In this document: positions 1 through 9,051 of the stretch, piece by piece
Numbering within the stretch: position 1 is the first letter of the stretch
Layout: each line of letters starts with the position of its first letter
DNA from: Sphingomonas sp. IC-56
GTDB lineage: Bacteria; Pseudomonadota; Alphaproteobacteria; Sphingomonadales; Sphingomonadaceae
Reading direction: 5' to 3'
NCBI RefSeq assembly: GCF_021043375.1
Contig: NZ_JAJNDV010000012.1
Location: 1 to 64,000, forward strand
DNA: 64,000 nt
Notes under the pieces: model-generated
Told to the model about the DNA's origin: nothing
The model's database searches: none
The model's input: only the letters and a program-made list of their open reading frames with translations
Program-made: the position numbers and the translations under genes

Positions 1-17
1 CACTCTTCGACTGATCA

Positions 18-148
18 ACTCCTCCCCGGAACGGGGAGGGGGACCAGCGCAGCTGGTGGAGGGGGATCGCCACGGGCGGGCCGCCTGCGGAAAGCCCCCT
101 CCACCCCTCGCTGGCGCGAGCGGTTCCCCTCCCCGTGCCGGGGAGGAT
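18..148. repeat. large palindromic intergenic repeat
   Basis: Two arms, about 18-65 and 95-147, are imperfect reverse complements. Each is rich in CCTCCCC/GGGGAGG runs and contains its own small hairpin (CCCCGGAACGGGG and CCCCGTGCCGGGG). A short GC-rich centre separates them. The structure resembles palindromic intergenic elements scattered in sphingomonad genomes. No coding function is visible, and the rest of 1-204 holds only the leader of the next gene. Confidence 0.6.
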
Positions 149-204
149 TTACGTTTCGGAGCAACCCGCTACACCCCTCCCAAACCAAAAGAGAGGGGAC
201 CCCC

Positions 205-1557
205 ATGACCACCCGCCGCGACCTACTCGGCGCCGCAGCCGCGCTCACCGGCACGCTCGCGCTTCCAAGCGCAGCCCACGCCGCCCCCGCTGGCCCTTTC
301 GTTCGCCGCACCGGCACCCGCCTCACCCTCGACAACAAGCCCTACCGCTTCGTCGGCGCCAACATCTGGTACGGCGCGTATCTCGGCGCCAAGACCGACT
401 ATGGCAATCGCGAGCGCCTGCGCCGTGAGCTCGACAAGCTCACGTCGATCGGCGTCACCAACCTGCGCCTGCTAGCAAGCTCGGAGACATCCCCACTCAA
501 GAACGCCGTCAGCCCCAGCTTCCGCAACAACGGCACCACCTACAATCCCGCGCTGCTCGATGGCCTGGATTTCTGCCTCGCCGAAATGGGCAAGCGCGGC
601 ATGAAGGCGGTGCTCTACTTGACCAATTTTTGGGAATGGTCGGGCGGCATGATGACGTATCTAAGCTACGTCAACGGCGGCAAATATATCGACGCAAACG
701 ACCCCGCCCACCCTTGGCCGGAATTCGCCGATGCCACGTCCGAATTCTACCGCACCCCAAAGGCCGTCGCGCTCTACCATGACTGGGTCCGCGAACTGGT
801 CGGCCGCACCAACCGCGTCACCGGCACCGCCTATCGCGACGATCCCACCATCATGTCCTGGCAGCTCGCCAACGAGCCGCGCCCGGGCGGCGGCCCACAG
901 GTAGCCGCGCGCAACCTGCCCTTCTTCCAGGATTGGGTGCGCGGCACCGCCCGCCTCATCAAGACGCTCGACGCCAACCACCTCGTCTCCACCGGCAGCG
1001 AGGGGCTGAAGGGCACCGTCGAGCGTGCCGACATCTACAAGACCGAGCACGGCTTCCCCGAGATCGACTACTGCACCGCGCACATCTGGCCGCTCAACTG
1101 GAGCTGGGTCGACGCGAAAAACCTGCCCGGCACCCACGAGGCCGGCCGTATTAAGGTCGCCGACTATCTGCAACAGCACGAAGCCCTCGCCCGCGATCTG
1201 AACAAGCCGCTGGTGATCGAGGAATTCGGCTATCCCCGCGACGGCGGCGGCTATGATCCCGAAAGCACCACCGCGTTCAAGGACCGCTATTACGGCCAGA
1301 TCTTCGATGCGGTCCTGAACAGCGTCCGCACCGGCGGGCCCATCGCCGGCTCCAACTTCTGGGCCTGGAACGGCGAAGGCCGCGCCGTCCACGGCGACCA
1401 CCGCTTCCGCACCGGCGACACCAACTGGGTCGGCGACCCGCCCCACGAACCTCAGGGCTGGTATGGCGTCTACGACCAGGACACCACCACCCACGCCCTG
1501 ATCAAGGCCCACGCCCAGGCGCTGGCCACAGCCGGCGCGCCGATCGCAGCGCGCTAA
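205..1557 (+). CDS. GH5-family glycoside hydrolase, endo-beta-mannanase-like, Tat-exported
   Basis: A 450-residue secreted glycoside hydrolase. The N-terminus has a twin-arginine signal (TTRRDLLG, residues 2-9), a hydrophobic stretch and an AHA-A cleavage region near residue 26, so export in folded form is likely. The rest fits a GH5 (beta/alpha)8 barrel close to the mannan endo-1,4-beta-mannosidase subfamily. The acid/base Glu is in LANEPRPG (E224) and the nucleophile is in VIEEFGYPRD (E340). A GAGAGGGG ribosome binding site sits before the ATG. The gene stands alone with palindromic repeats on both sides. Mannan specificity is inferred from overall resemblance; another beta-glycan is possible. 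Confidence 0.85.
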   Translation: MTTRRDLLGAAAALTGTLALPSAAHAAPAGPFVRRTGTRLTLDNKPYRFVGANIWYGAYLGAKTDYGNRERLRRELDKLTSIGVTNLRLLASSETSPLKNAVSPSFRNNGTTYNPALLDGLDFCLAEMGKRGMKAVLYLTNFWEWSGGMMTYLSYVNGGKYIDANDPAHPWPEFADATSEFYRTPKAVALYHDWVRELVGRTNRVTGTAYRDDPTIMSWQLANEPRPGGGPQVAARNLPFFQDWVRGTARLIKTLDANHLVSTGSEGLKGTVERADIYKTEHGFPEIDYCTAHIWPLNWSWVDAKNLPGTHEAGRIKVADYLQQHEALARDLNKPLVIEEFGYPRDGGGYDPESTTAFKDRYYGQIFDAVLNSVRTGGPIAGSNFWAWNGEGRAVHGDHRFRTGDTNWVGDPPHEPQGWYGVYDQDTTTHALIKAHAQALATAGAPIAAR

Positions 1558-1565
1558 CCCTCCTC

Positions 1566-1594
1566 CGTCATCCCGGCTCAAGGCCGGGGTGACG
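1566..1594. repeat. short hairpin repeat (GTCATCCCGG type)
   Basis: CGTCATCCCGG (1566-1576) pairs with CCGGGGTGACG (1584-1594) around a short loop, just after the GH5 stop. The same motif recurs near 61379-61400 and 61436-61460. It could act as a terminator-like hairpin for the GH5 transcript, but no T-run follows. Confidence 0.5.
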
Positions 1595-1625
1595 GGAGAA
1601 GATACGCCCTGAACCACTCTAAACA

Positions 1626-1728
1626 GTTCCCCGGCGAAGGCCGGGGCCCAGTTGCCAAGGTGCCCGAGGCGGCGGGACAGCGATTCTTCCACCTGCTTGC
1701 AACTGGGCCCCGGCCTTCGCCGGGGAAC
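1626..1728. repeat. inverted repeat element with perfect 30-bp arms
   Basis: Arms 1626-1655 and 1699-1728 are exact reverse complements and begin GTTCCCCGGC. Each arm is itself nearly palindromic. The 43-base centre is unrelated to the centres of the other copies (48702-48802 and 61493-61594). It is a REP/BIME-like element without any coding region. See findings for the co-varying arms. Confidence 0.75.
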
Positions 1729-1733
1729 AAGAT

Positions 1734-2000
1734 GGTTCACGCGAAGGCGCGAAGGCGCGAAGCGAGAAAAACAAGAAGAGAGCGGTTCACGCAGAGGCGC
1801 AGAGAGTAGCCCGCGCCATGCGCCGGAAGACCATCAAACCGCACACCACGCTGAACCCTTCGGATAACTCCTGCCGCTATCGCGGCAACCAAACCCTCTG
1901 CGCCTCTGCGCGAACTCCTATCTTCTTCTAAACTCCGCGCCTCCGCGCCTCCGCGTGCAACCCAAACTTCTTCGCGAGCTTCGCGCCTTCGCGTGAACCA
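1734..2000. repeat. nested GGCGCGAAGGCGCGAAG-type inverted repeats
   Basis: The outer pair is GGTTCACGCGAAGGCGCG... (from 1734) and its reverse complement ending GCGTGAACC (to 1999). The inner pair is GGTTCACGCAGAGGCGC... (1784-1806) and CTCTGCGCCTCTGCGCGAAC (1896-1915). A third relative lies near 1936-1960. All share a TTCACGCRRAGGCGC core. Together with the two elements before it, this fills the 544-base gap 1558-2101. I see no gene in the gap, and 2001-2101 holds only the region upstream of the next operon. Confidence 0.6.
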
Positions 2001-2101
2001 CCCTTCTTCAAACCCGGCCCCCACGCCCGCAAAAGCTCCGCTACGCCCCCCCAAAGCATCCGTCGATTGCGACCACCCGCCCCCGGGACCATCTGCCATC
2101 C

Positions 2102-2887
2102 ATGGCAACGCTCCTAGATCCTTCCGCACGCGGCCGCGTGATCCTAGTCGGCGCAGGCCCGGGCGACCCCGGCCTGCTTACCGTCCGCGCCGTCGAGGCA
2201 CTGCGTGAGGCCGACGTCCTCGTCCATGACGGCCTGGTCGATCCGCGCGTCCTCGATCTCGCACCCCAGGCGCACCGCATCTCGGTCGCCAAGCGCCGCA
2301 GCCGCCACACACTGTCGCAGGAATCGATCAACGCCCTCATCATCGCCCATGTAAAGACCGGCGCGATCGTCGTGCGCCTCAAGGGCGGCGACCCCTTCAT
2401 CTTCGGCCGCGGCGGCGAGGAAGTCGAAGCCGTGCGCGAAGCCGGCCTCCCCGTCGAAGTCATCCCCGGCGTCTCGGCAGCCCTTGGCGCCGCGGCCGAG
2501 GCGATGCTCCCGCTCACCCATCGCGACTGGTCGAGCGCGGTCAGCTTCGTCGCCGGCCAGTGCAAGGGCCTGACCGAGCAGGACTGGTCCGGGCTCGTCG
2601 GCAAGGGCCGCACGCTGGTCATCTACATGGGCGTCGCGACCGCCAACGCTATCGCCGACAAGCTGATGACCGACGGCGTCGCGCCCGACATGCCCGTCGC
2701 CGTCCTCGAACGCGCCACCCTTCAGGGCCATCGCGCGATCCGCACCTTGCTCGCCGATCTCGGCCCGATGGTCGAGCGCGAGGACGTGCAGAGCCCGGCA
2801 GTGATCGTCGTCGGCGAAGTCGTCCGCCTCGCCGATGCCGAGGACAAGCTGGCCAAATGGGCGCGCATGGCGGAGGTCGCGCAATGA
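2102..2887 (+). CDS. cobA: uroporphyrinogen-III C-methyltransferase (SUMT)
   Basis: Transfers two SAM methyl groups to uroporphyrinogen III to give precorrin-2, here for siroheme. The 261 residues form a single SUMT domain without the CysG dehydrogenase/chelatase half. Family motifs are visible: VGAGPGDPGLLT near residue 16, VRLKGGDPFIFGRGGEE near residues 92-108 and a VIPGVSAA stretch near 122. It heads an operon ending with cysH and overlaps the next gene by ATGA. Siroheme is the cofactor of the sulfite reductase two genes downstream, so the context fits siroheme rather than cobalamin synthesis. Confidence 0.92.
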   Translation: MATLLDPSARGRVILVGAGPGDPGLLTVRAVEALREADVLVHDGLVDPRVLDLAPQAHRISVAKRRSRHTLSQESINALIIAHVKTGAIVVRLKGGDPFIFGRGGEEVEAVREAGLPVEVIPGVSAALGAAAEAMLPLTHRDWSSAVSFVAGQCKGLTEQDWSGLVGKGRTLVIYMGVATANAIADKLMTDGVAPDMPVAVLERATLQGHRAIRTLLADLGPMVEREDVQSPAVIVVGEVVRLADAEDKLAKWARMAEVAQ

Positions 2888-3180
2888 AGATCCTGACCGG
2901 CAATGACCTCGTCACTGGCGACGTCACCTGGTGGACCGGCGAAGGCTGGTCCCGCCACATCGAAGACGCCAAGGATGTCGGCGATCAGGGCGACATCCTC
3001 GCCCAGGTCGAGGAAGCCGCGCGCCGCGTGAACACCCCCTACGTCATCGACGCCGACGCCACTCCCGAAGGCCCCCGCCCCGCCCACATCAAGGACCGCA
3101 TCCGCGCCTTGGGGCCGACCGTGCGCCCCGACCTCACGCTTAAACCCGCCGACCCTGACGCCGGCAGCTGGGTGATCTGA
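2884..3180 (+). CDS. DUF2849 domain protein, sulfite reductase operon
   Basis: A 98-residue soluble protein starting MKILTGNDLVTGDVTWW, matching the DUF2849 family found almost only next to alphaproteobacterial cysI genes. The start is fixed by an ATGA overlap with the methyltransferase, and its TGA overlaps the cysI ATG (TGATG). The biochemical role is not established. The strict gene context suggests help with assembly or electron supply to the siroheme sulfite reductase. Confidence 0.85.
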   Translation: MKILTGNDLVTGDVTWWTGEGWSRHIEDAKDVGDQGDILAQVEEAARRVNTPYVIDADATPEGPRPAHIKDRIRALGPTVRPDLTLKPADPDAGSWVI

Positions 3181-4814
3181 TGTACAAATACGACGAATAC
3201 GACCACTCCATTGTCGCTGCTCGGATCGACGAGTTCCGCGACCAGGTCCGCCGCCGCCTCGAAGGCCATATGACCGAGGATCAGTTCAAGCCGCTCCGGC
3301 TGATGAACGGCCTCTATCTCCAGCTGCACGCCTATATGCTGCGCGTCGCCGTTCCCTATGGCACGATGGACAGCCGCCAGATGCGGATGCTGGCCACCAT
3401 CGCCCGCAAATACGACCGCGGCTATGGCCATTTCACCACGCGCCAGAACATCCAGTTCAACTGGATCAAGCTCGCCGACACGCCCGAGATCCTGGAAGAA
3501 CTCGCCACGGTCGAGATGCATGCCATCCAGACCAGCGGCAACTGCATCCGCAACATCAGCTCGGACCAGTTCGCCGGCGCCGCCGCCGACGAAATCACCG
3601 ATCCGCGCCCCTGGGCCGAGTTGCTCCGCCAGTGGAGCACCTTCCACCCCGAATTCACCTACCTGCCCCGCAAGTTCAAGATCGCGGTCATCGCGAGCGA
3701 CACGGACCGTGCGGCGATGCGCCTGCACGATATCGGCATTCAGATCGTGAAGAACGACGCCGGCGAGCTGGGCGGCCGCATCTATGTCGGCGGCGGCATG
3801 GGCCGCACCCCGATGATCGCCCCGCTGATCAAGGACTTCGTGCCCTTTGCGGACTTCATCAGCTATCTCGAGGCCTGCCTGCGCGTCTACAATCGCTACG
3901 GCCGCCGCGACAACATCTACAAGGCGCGGATCAAGATCCTGATCCACGAGATCGGCGCCGACAAATACCGCGATGAAGTTGAGGCCGAATTCCAGGCGGT
4001 GAAGCAACTCGGCATCGATCCGCCCCAGGCGGAGTTCGACCGCATCGCCGCGCACTTCGCGCCGCCCGCGTACGAAACCGGGCTCTCCGACGACGTCGAT
4101 CGCAGCGACCGCACCTTCGCCGCCTGGGTAGATCAGAATGTTTCTGCCCATAAAACAGCGGGTTACGCCGTCGTCACCGTTTCCCTCAAGCCAACGGGCG
4201 GAATTCCCGGCGACGCCTCGGCCGACCAGATGGACACGCTTGCCGGTCTGGCAGAACGATTCAGTTTCAATGAGTTACGCGTCACGCACGCCCAGAATAT
4301 CGTCCTTCCCCACGTCGCGAAGAAGGACCTTTTCCGCGTATACCAGATACTGGCCGAAGCGGGCCTGGCCGAAGCCAATCTCGACCTGATCAGCGACATC
4401 ATCGCCTGCCCCGGTCTTGATTATTGCAGCCTCGCCAATGCCCGCTCGATCCCCGTCGCGCAGAAGATTGCCCAGCGTTTCGCCGACCTCGATCGCCAGC
4501 GCGAGTTGGGCGAACTGAAGCTCAAGATCAGCGGCTGCATCAACGCCTGCGGCCATCATCACGCAGGCCACATCGGCATCCTGGGCGTCGATCGTAAGGG
4601 CACCGAGAACTTCCAGCTGCTCTTCGGCGGATCGGGTGCGGAGGATGTCAGTCTGGGCAAGATCACCGGCCCCGGCTTCTCCGAAGACGGCATCGTCGAC
4701 GCCATCGAAAAGGCCACCGACGTTTATTTCGCCCAACGCGATCAGGGCGAGCGCTTCGTCGATACCTATCGCCGCATCGGCATGGAGCCGTTCAAGGAGG
4801 CAATCTATGGTTGA
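3180..4814 (+). CDS. cysI: siroheme-[4Fe-4S] sulfite (nitrite/sulfite) reductase
   Basis: Reduces sulfite to sulfide in sulfate assimilation. The 544-residue protein has the two-repeat nitrite/sulfite reductase architecture. The four cluster/siroheme cysteines form a C-x5-C pair (C410, C416) and a C-x3-C pair (C453, C457, in SGCINACGHH). Basic siroheme-contacting residues lie in GHFTTRQNIQFNW near residue 82. No cysJ flavoprotein is nearby, so electrons probably come from a ferredoxin or an unlinked reductase. The operon supplies siroheme (cobA) and sulfite (CysH), favouring sulfite over nitrite as substrate. Confidence 0.92.
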   Translation: MYKYDEYDHSIVAARIDEFRDQVRRRLEGHMTEDQFKPLRLMNGLYLQLHAYMLRVAVPYGTMDSRQMRMLATIARKYDRGYGHFTTRQNIQFNWIKLADTPEILEELATVEMHAIQTSGNCIRNISSDQFAGAAADEITDPRPWAELLRQWSTFHPEFTYLPRKFKIAVIASDTDRAAMRLHDIGIQIVKNDAGELGGRIYVGGGMGRTPMIAPLIKDFVPFADFISYLEACLRVYNRYGRRDNIYKARIKILIHEIGADKYRDEVEAEFQAVKQLGIDPPQAEFDRIAAHFAPPAYETGLSDDVDRSDRTFAAWVDQNVSAHKTAGYAVVTVSLKPTGGIPGDASADQMDTLAGLAERFSFNELRVTHAQNIVLPHVAKKDLFRVYQILAEAGLAEANLDLISDIIACPGLDYCSLANARSIPVAQKIAQRFADLDRQRELGELKLKISGCINACGHHHAGHIGILGVDRKGTENFQLLFGGSGAEDVSLGKITGPGFSEDGIVDAIEKATDVYFAQRDQGERFVDTYRRIGMEPFKEAIYG

Positions 4815-5232
4815 TGCAATCCGCTTCCGCGAAGACGAGGCGCATGACGAACCCGCCGTCACGCTCGACAGCTTCCTAGGTCAGTCGAACGCAACCGCCG
4901 TCCGCATCGAAGCCGGCGAGGACGCCCGCATCCTCCTGCCGCATCTCGACCGGATCGCGCTGGTGGAAGTCAGCTTCCCCAAGTTCCGCGACGGCCGCGG
5001 CTATTCCTCGGGCCGCATCCTTCGCGAAGCCGGCTATACCGGCGAGCTCCGCGCCCAGGGCGATGTGCTGGTCGACCAGATCCCGCTGATGCGCCGCTGC
5101 GGCTTCGACAGCTTCGCGCCTGAGGCACCGGTAGATGCATCGGTCCTCCAGGCCAGCCTGGAACGCTACGACCATCACTATCAGGCCGCAGCCGACCCGC
5201 ACGTTCCGGTTTGGAAACGCCGCCATGGCTGA
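4807..5232 (+). CDS. DUF934 protein, sulfite reductase operon
   Basis: A 141-residue DUF934 protein, a family that accompanies cysI in many proteobacteria. The ATG at 4807 lies inside the cysI end (8-base overlap), and an 8-base overlap with cysH follows, so the three are translationally coupled. A recognisable region is ALVEVSFPKFRDGRGYSSGR, near residues 43-62. Function is unproven. A role in sulfite reductase maturation or electron delivery is inferred from context. Confidence 0.85.
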   Translation: MVDAIRFREDEAHDEPAVTLDSFLGQSNATAVRIEAGEDARILLPHLDRIALVEVSFPKFRDGRGYSSGRILREAGYTGELRAQGDVLVDQIPLMRRCGFDSFAPEAPVDASVLQASLERYDHHYQAAADPHVPVWKRRHG

Positions 5233-6001
5233 AGCTCTGCGCAAGATCGACCGCCTCGACGTGGCACCGCGCTTCACCGCGGCCGACGCGATCCGGCTCA
5301 ACACCCGCTTCCATGGTGCCACGACGCACGAAGTGCTCGAGGCCGTGCTGCGCGAGCGGGTGCTCGGCAATGTGGCGCTGGTGTCGTCCTTCGGCGCCGA
5401 GTCCGCCACGCTGCTCCACCTCGTCGCCAGCGTCGACCCCAGCGTCCCCGTGCTGTTCCTCGACACCGGCCGGCACTTTCCCGAGACGCTTGCCTATCGC
5501 GACCAGCTCGCCGCGCATCTGGGGCTGACGGACTTGCGCAATCTCCAGCCGGACCCGGACGTAGTGGCCCAGCGCGACGCCAGCGAACTGCGCTGGTCGT
5601 TCGATCCCGATGGTTGCTGCGAGATCCGCAAGGTCGTGCCGCTCGCCAACGCGCTCGCCGGCTTCGATGCGACGATCACCGGCCGCAAGGCGTTTCAGGC
5701 CAACACCCGAAACGCGCTGCCGCGCTTCGAGCTCGACATCAGCGATCCGGCTGGTCGCATGAAGTTCAATCCGCTCGCGGATTGGACCAAGGACGAACTC
5801 GACGGCTATTTCGCGAAGCACAATCTTCCCCAGCACCCGCTCGTCGAACAAGGCTATCTCTCGATCGGCTGCGCGCCATGCACCAGCATCGTCAAGCCCG
5901 GCGAAGACCCCCGTGCGGGCCGTTGGCGCGGATGGGACAAGACCGAGTGCGGCATCCATACGCCGGTCACGGACAACGATCCCAACCAGCCGGTGTTCTG
6001 A
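5225..6001 (+). CDS. cysH: adenylylsulfate (APS/PAPS) reductase with [4Fe-4S] motifs
   Basis: Produces sulfite from activated sulfate using thioredoxin-type thiols. The 258-residue protein has a PP-loop-like SSFGAES region near residue 56, an LDTGRHFPET stretch and the catalytic Cys in ECGIH (C242). It also has a CC pair (C131-C132) and C216-x2-C219. This CC...CxxC set marks the iron-sulfur class that usually prefers APS over PAPS. It is the last gene of the cobA-DUF2849-cysI-DUF934-cysH operon. Confidence 0.9.
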   Translation: MAEALRKIDRLDVAPRFTAADAIRLNTRFHGATTHEVLEAVLRERVLGNVALVSSFGAESATLLHLVASVDPSVPVLFLDTGRHFPETLAYRDQLAAHLGLTDLRNLQPDPDVVAQRDASELRWSFDPDGCCEIRKVVPLANALAGFDATITGRKAFQANTRNALPRFELDISDPAGRMKFNPLADWTKDELDGYFAKHNLPQHPLVEQGYLSIGCAPCTSIVKPGEDPRAGRWRGWDKTECGIHTPVTDNDPNQPVF

Positions 6002-6043
6002 GGCGCCGCTTGGCGCGCGCCAAAGATTGTGATTACGGGATGC

Positions 6044-7168
6044 ATGTCCTTCTTCCCCGATCATGAGCGCGATCTGGCGGCGCTGAGTGCCGTAAGCAGG
6101 CGCCGGAGATTGGCGCCTCGCGCGGGGCTCGATTTCGCTTCGAACGACTATCTCGGGCTGGCCAGCGCTCCTCGCTTGAGGGCCGCAGTTCAGAACGCGC
6201 TGGCCCGCGGCGTTCCGATCGGATCAGGCGGGTCGCGCCTTCTGCGCGGCAATCACGCTGAGCACGAGGCGCTGGAAGCCGAAGCCGCCGCGTTCTTCGG
6301 CACGGAGTCTGCGCTCTTCCTGGCAAGCGGATATGCCGCCAACGCACTGCTGTTCGCGACACTTCCCCAGCGCGGCGACCTCATCGTGTATGACGAGCGG
6401 ATTCACGCAAGCGCACATGAAGGCATGCGGCTCAGCCGCGCGCCGAGCCGTCCGGCCAAGCATAACGATGTCGATGCATTTGCCGACACGATCGCCGACT
6501 GGCGACGCGAAGGCGGCACTGGGAGACCCTGGATCGCAGTGGAAAGCCTATACAGCATGGACGGCGATCAGGCGCCACTAACCCAGATCGCGGACGTCGC
6601 TGACCGGACCGGCGCCATCCTGCTGATCGACGAGGCCCATGCCACCGGCGTGTTCGGCCCGCAGGGCCGTGGCGTGTCTGCCGACCTGCCCGCGCGCGAC
6701 AACGTCGTCACGCTGCACACCTGCGGTAAGGCACTCGGCTGTGAGGGGGCGCTAATCGCCGGACCGGCGACGGTCACCGACTTCATCGTGAACCGTGGCC
6801 GCGCCTTCATCTTCTCCACCGCGCCATCGCCGCTGATGGCCGCCGCGGTGCGCGAAGCTCTGCGTATACTCCAAGATGAGCCGGAACGGCGCCAGCGCCT
6901 GCATACCCTGATCGCGCTGGCACATGAGCGACTGGTTCCCGCCGGGGCACTCGCCACCGGATCGCAGATCCTGCCGCTCCTGCTCGGTGATGACGCGCGC
7001 ACCATGCGCGCTGCCGCGGCGCTACAGGCACAGCGGTTCGATGTCCGTGGCATCCGGCCCCCGACAGTACCCGCGGGGACGGCGCGCCTGCGCCTGTCGC
7101 TGACCCTCAACATCTCGCCCCAAGACATAGCTGCTCTGTCGGAAGCGCTCGCTGGAGGCTTTGCATGA
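6044..7168 (+). CDS. bioF: 8-amino-7-oxononanoate synthase
   Basis: PLP enzyme joining pimeloyl thioester and L-alanine in biotin synthesis. The alpha-oxoamine synthase fold shows in [10 protein letters not shown] near the N-terminus, [11 protein letters not shown], the [10 protein letters not shown] motif and the PLP lysine in [11 protein letters not shown] (K229). I chose the ATG at 6044 ([10 protein letters not shown]). A GTG 15 bases upstream in frame is an alternative. It begins a three-gene biotin operon with 4-base overlaps. No bioB or bioC/bioH is in the window. Confidence 0.9.
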   Translation: MSFFPDHERDLAALSAVSRRRRLAPRAGLDFASNDYLGLASAPRLRAAVQNALARGVPIGSGGSRLLRGNHAEHEALEAEAAAFFGTESALFLASGYAANALLFATLPQRGDLIVYDERIHASAHEGMRLSRAPSRPAKHNDVDAFADTIADWRREGGTGRPWIAVESLYSMDGDQAPLTQIADVADRTGAILLIDEAHATGVFGPQGRGVSADLPARDNVVTLHTCGKALGCEGALIAGPATVTDFIVNRGRAFIFSTAPSPLMAAAVREALRILQDEPERRQRLHTLIALAHERLVPAGALATGSQILPLLLGDDARTMRAAAALQAQRFDVRGIRPPTVPAGTARLRLSLTLNISPQDIAALSEALAGGFA

Positions 7169-7788
7169 CAGACGCCATAGTCGTCACCGGAACCGATACC
7201 GGCATTGGCAAGACCGTCTTCGCAGCGGGCCTCACCGCCGCGCTGAACGGCGCCTATTGGAAGCCCGTGCAAAGCGGCTTGGATGACGATGAGGACAGCG
7301 ACACGGTCGCTTGCCTTGCTCACCTGCCGCCGGATCGGATCGTGCCGCCTGCCTATCGCCTGCGCACGCCGTGCTCACCGCATCGTGCCGCCGAGATCGA
7401 CCAGGTGGAAATCGATCCTGCGCGGCTTACTCCTCCCGCAACCGATCGCCCGCTGGTGATCGAAGGCGCTGGTGGTGTGCTGGTGCCCCTCACCCGTACC
7501 TTCCTCTACGCTGACCTGTTTGCGCGCTGGGCGCTGCCGACGATCCTCGTCGCCCGCACGGCGCTCGGAACGATCAACCACAGCTTGCTTTCGCTTGAGG
7601 CGCTGCGCTCGCGCGGCGTGCCCGTGCTGGGCATCGCCTTTGTTGGTGAGGCGAACGACGATACCGAAGCGACGATCTGCGCGATTGGCCGCGTGCCACG
7701 CCTTGGCCGCCTGCCGATACTGGAAGCGCTGGACGCCGAGCGCCTGGCGCAGGTATTTGCCGCGAACTTCAAGGACCTCCGCCCGTGA
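7165..7788 (+). CDS. bioD: dethiobiotin synthetase
   Basis: ATP-dependent carboxylase that closes the ureido ring of dethiobiotin from 7,8-diaminopelargonate. The 207-residue protein starts [17 protein letters not shown], the family's modified P-loop. Later come a YWKPVQSG motif (residues 32-39) and [12 protein letters not shown] near residue 97, which bind substrate and nucleotide. The start overlaps bioF by ATGA, and the end overlaps bioA by GTGA. Confidence 0.93.
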   Translation: MTDAIVVTGTDTGIGKTVFAAGLTAALNGAYWKPVQSGLDDDEDSDTVACLAHLPPDRIVPPAYRLRTPCSPHRAAEIDQVEIDPARLTPPATDRPLVIEGAGGVLVPLTRTFLYADLFARWALPTILVARTALGTINHSLLSLEALRSRGVPVLGIAFVGEANDDTEATICAIGRVPRLGRLPILEALDAERLAQVFAANFKDLRP

Positions 7789-9029
7789 CCTCGCCGATAT
7801 GGCATCCCTTCACCCAGCACGGCCTTGGCGAGCCCATCCCGGAGATCGCGCGCGCCGAGGGAGCAACCCTGCACGCTCGTAGCGGCGAGCGTTATGTCGA
7901 TGCGATTTCGTCATGGTGGGTGACCACCCATGGCCATTGCCACCCGCGCATCACGGCAGCGATACAGGCACAGGCAGGGCAACTCGACCAGATAATCTTT
8001 GCCGGCTGGACCCACGCGCCCGCCGAGGACCTCGCCCGCGGCTTGACCGACATGCTGCCCGCCTCGCTTGCCCATGTGTTCTTCTCGGACAGCGGCTCGA
8101 CCAGCGTGGAAGTGGCGCTGAAGATGGCGCTCGGCTTTTGGGATAATCGCGGCACGCCACGCCACCGCATCGTGGTGATGGAGCATGGCTATCACGGCGA
8201 CACGATCGGCGGCATGTCCGTGGGTGCGCGTGGTGTGTTCAACCGTCCCTATCAGCCGCTGCTCTTCGATGTCGCATCCATCCCGTTCCCTGAGCCAGGG
8301 AACGAGCAGGCGACGCTGGACGCGCTCGAAGCGGAATGCCGACAGGGCCCGGCCGCGTTCTTGGTGGAGCCGCTGATCCTGGGCGCTGGCGGCATGAAAA
8401 CCTATTCCCCCGCCCTGCTGGCCGCGATGCGGGCAATCTGCGCCCACTACGGGGTGCTGTTTATTGCCGACGAAGTGATGACCGGCTGGGGCCGGACCGG
8501 CTCGCTGCTCGCCTGCGATCAGGCGGGCGTGGTTCCCGACATCCTCTGCCTGTCCAAGGGACTGACGGGCGGAGCCGTGCCGCTGGCAGTAACCCTCGCA
8601 ACTGCTCCGATCTTCGAGGCCCACCTCTCGCCCGAACGAGCGCGGATGTTCTTCCATTCTTCAAGCTACACCGCGAACCCGATCGCCTGCGCGGCCGCCA
8701 ACGCCAATCTGGCCATCTGGCGTGAGGAACCGGTGCTTGCACGTGTCGCTGCCCTGGGCGCGCGCCAGCAGCAGCGGCTGAACGCACTCGCGGGGCACCC
8801 CAAGGTCCGCAACGCGCGCCGACTGGGTACCATCACAGCGCTGGAGGTGGAGGATCCCAGTTCCAACTACCTCTCGGCAATGGGACCGACACTCTCCGCC
8901 CTGGCGCGGAGCCGCGGGGTGCTGCTGCGGCCACTAGGCAACACGGTCTACGTGATGCCGCCCTACTGCATCAGCGGTGCCGAGTTGGACTTAGTCTATG
9001 CAGTAATCGCCGAGTTTCTGGACCGCTGA
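7785..9029 (+). CDS. bioA: adenosylmethionine-8-amino-7-oxononanoate aminotransferase
   Basis: Class-III PLP aminotransferase converting KAPA to DAPA with SAM as amino donor. The 414-residue protein has the family marks [14 protein letters not shown] (residues 42-55), [28 protein letters not shown] (PLP Asp) and [10 protein letters not shown] with the Schiff-base lysine (K258). Translation starts at a GTG inside the bioD stop. It is convergent with dnaB, with only 22 bases between the two stop codons. Confidence 0.92.
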   Translation: MTSPIWHPFTQHGLGEPIPEIARAEGATLHARSGERYVDAISSWWVTTHGHCHPRITAAIQAQAGQLDQIIFAGWTHAPAEDLARGLTDMLPASLAHVFFSDSGSTSVEVALKMALGFWDNRGTPRHRIVVMEHGYHGDTIGGMSVGARGVFNRPYQPLLFDVASIPFPEPGNEQATLDALEAECRQGPAAFLVEPLILGAGGMKTYSPALLAAMRAICAHYGVLFIADEVMTGWGRTGSLLACDQAGVVPDILCLSKGLTGGAVPLAVTLATAPIFEAHLSPERARMFFHSSSYTANPIACAAANANLAIWREEPVLARVAALGARQQQRLNALAGHPKVRNARRLGTITALEVEDPSSNYLSAMGPTLSALARSRGVLLRPLGNTVYVMPPYCISGAELDLVYAVIAEFLDR

Positions 9030-9051
9030 TCAGCCCCTCGCGGGAGGCGCC

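Noticed and set aside
1558..2101. Possible CRISPR array or insertion sequence
   Set aside because: Repeats are inverted and unequal, with no regular spacing, no cas gene and no transposase.
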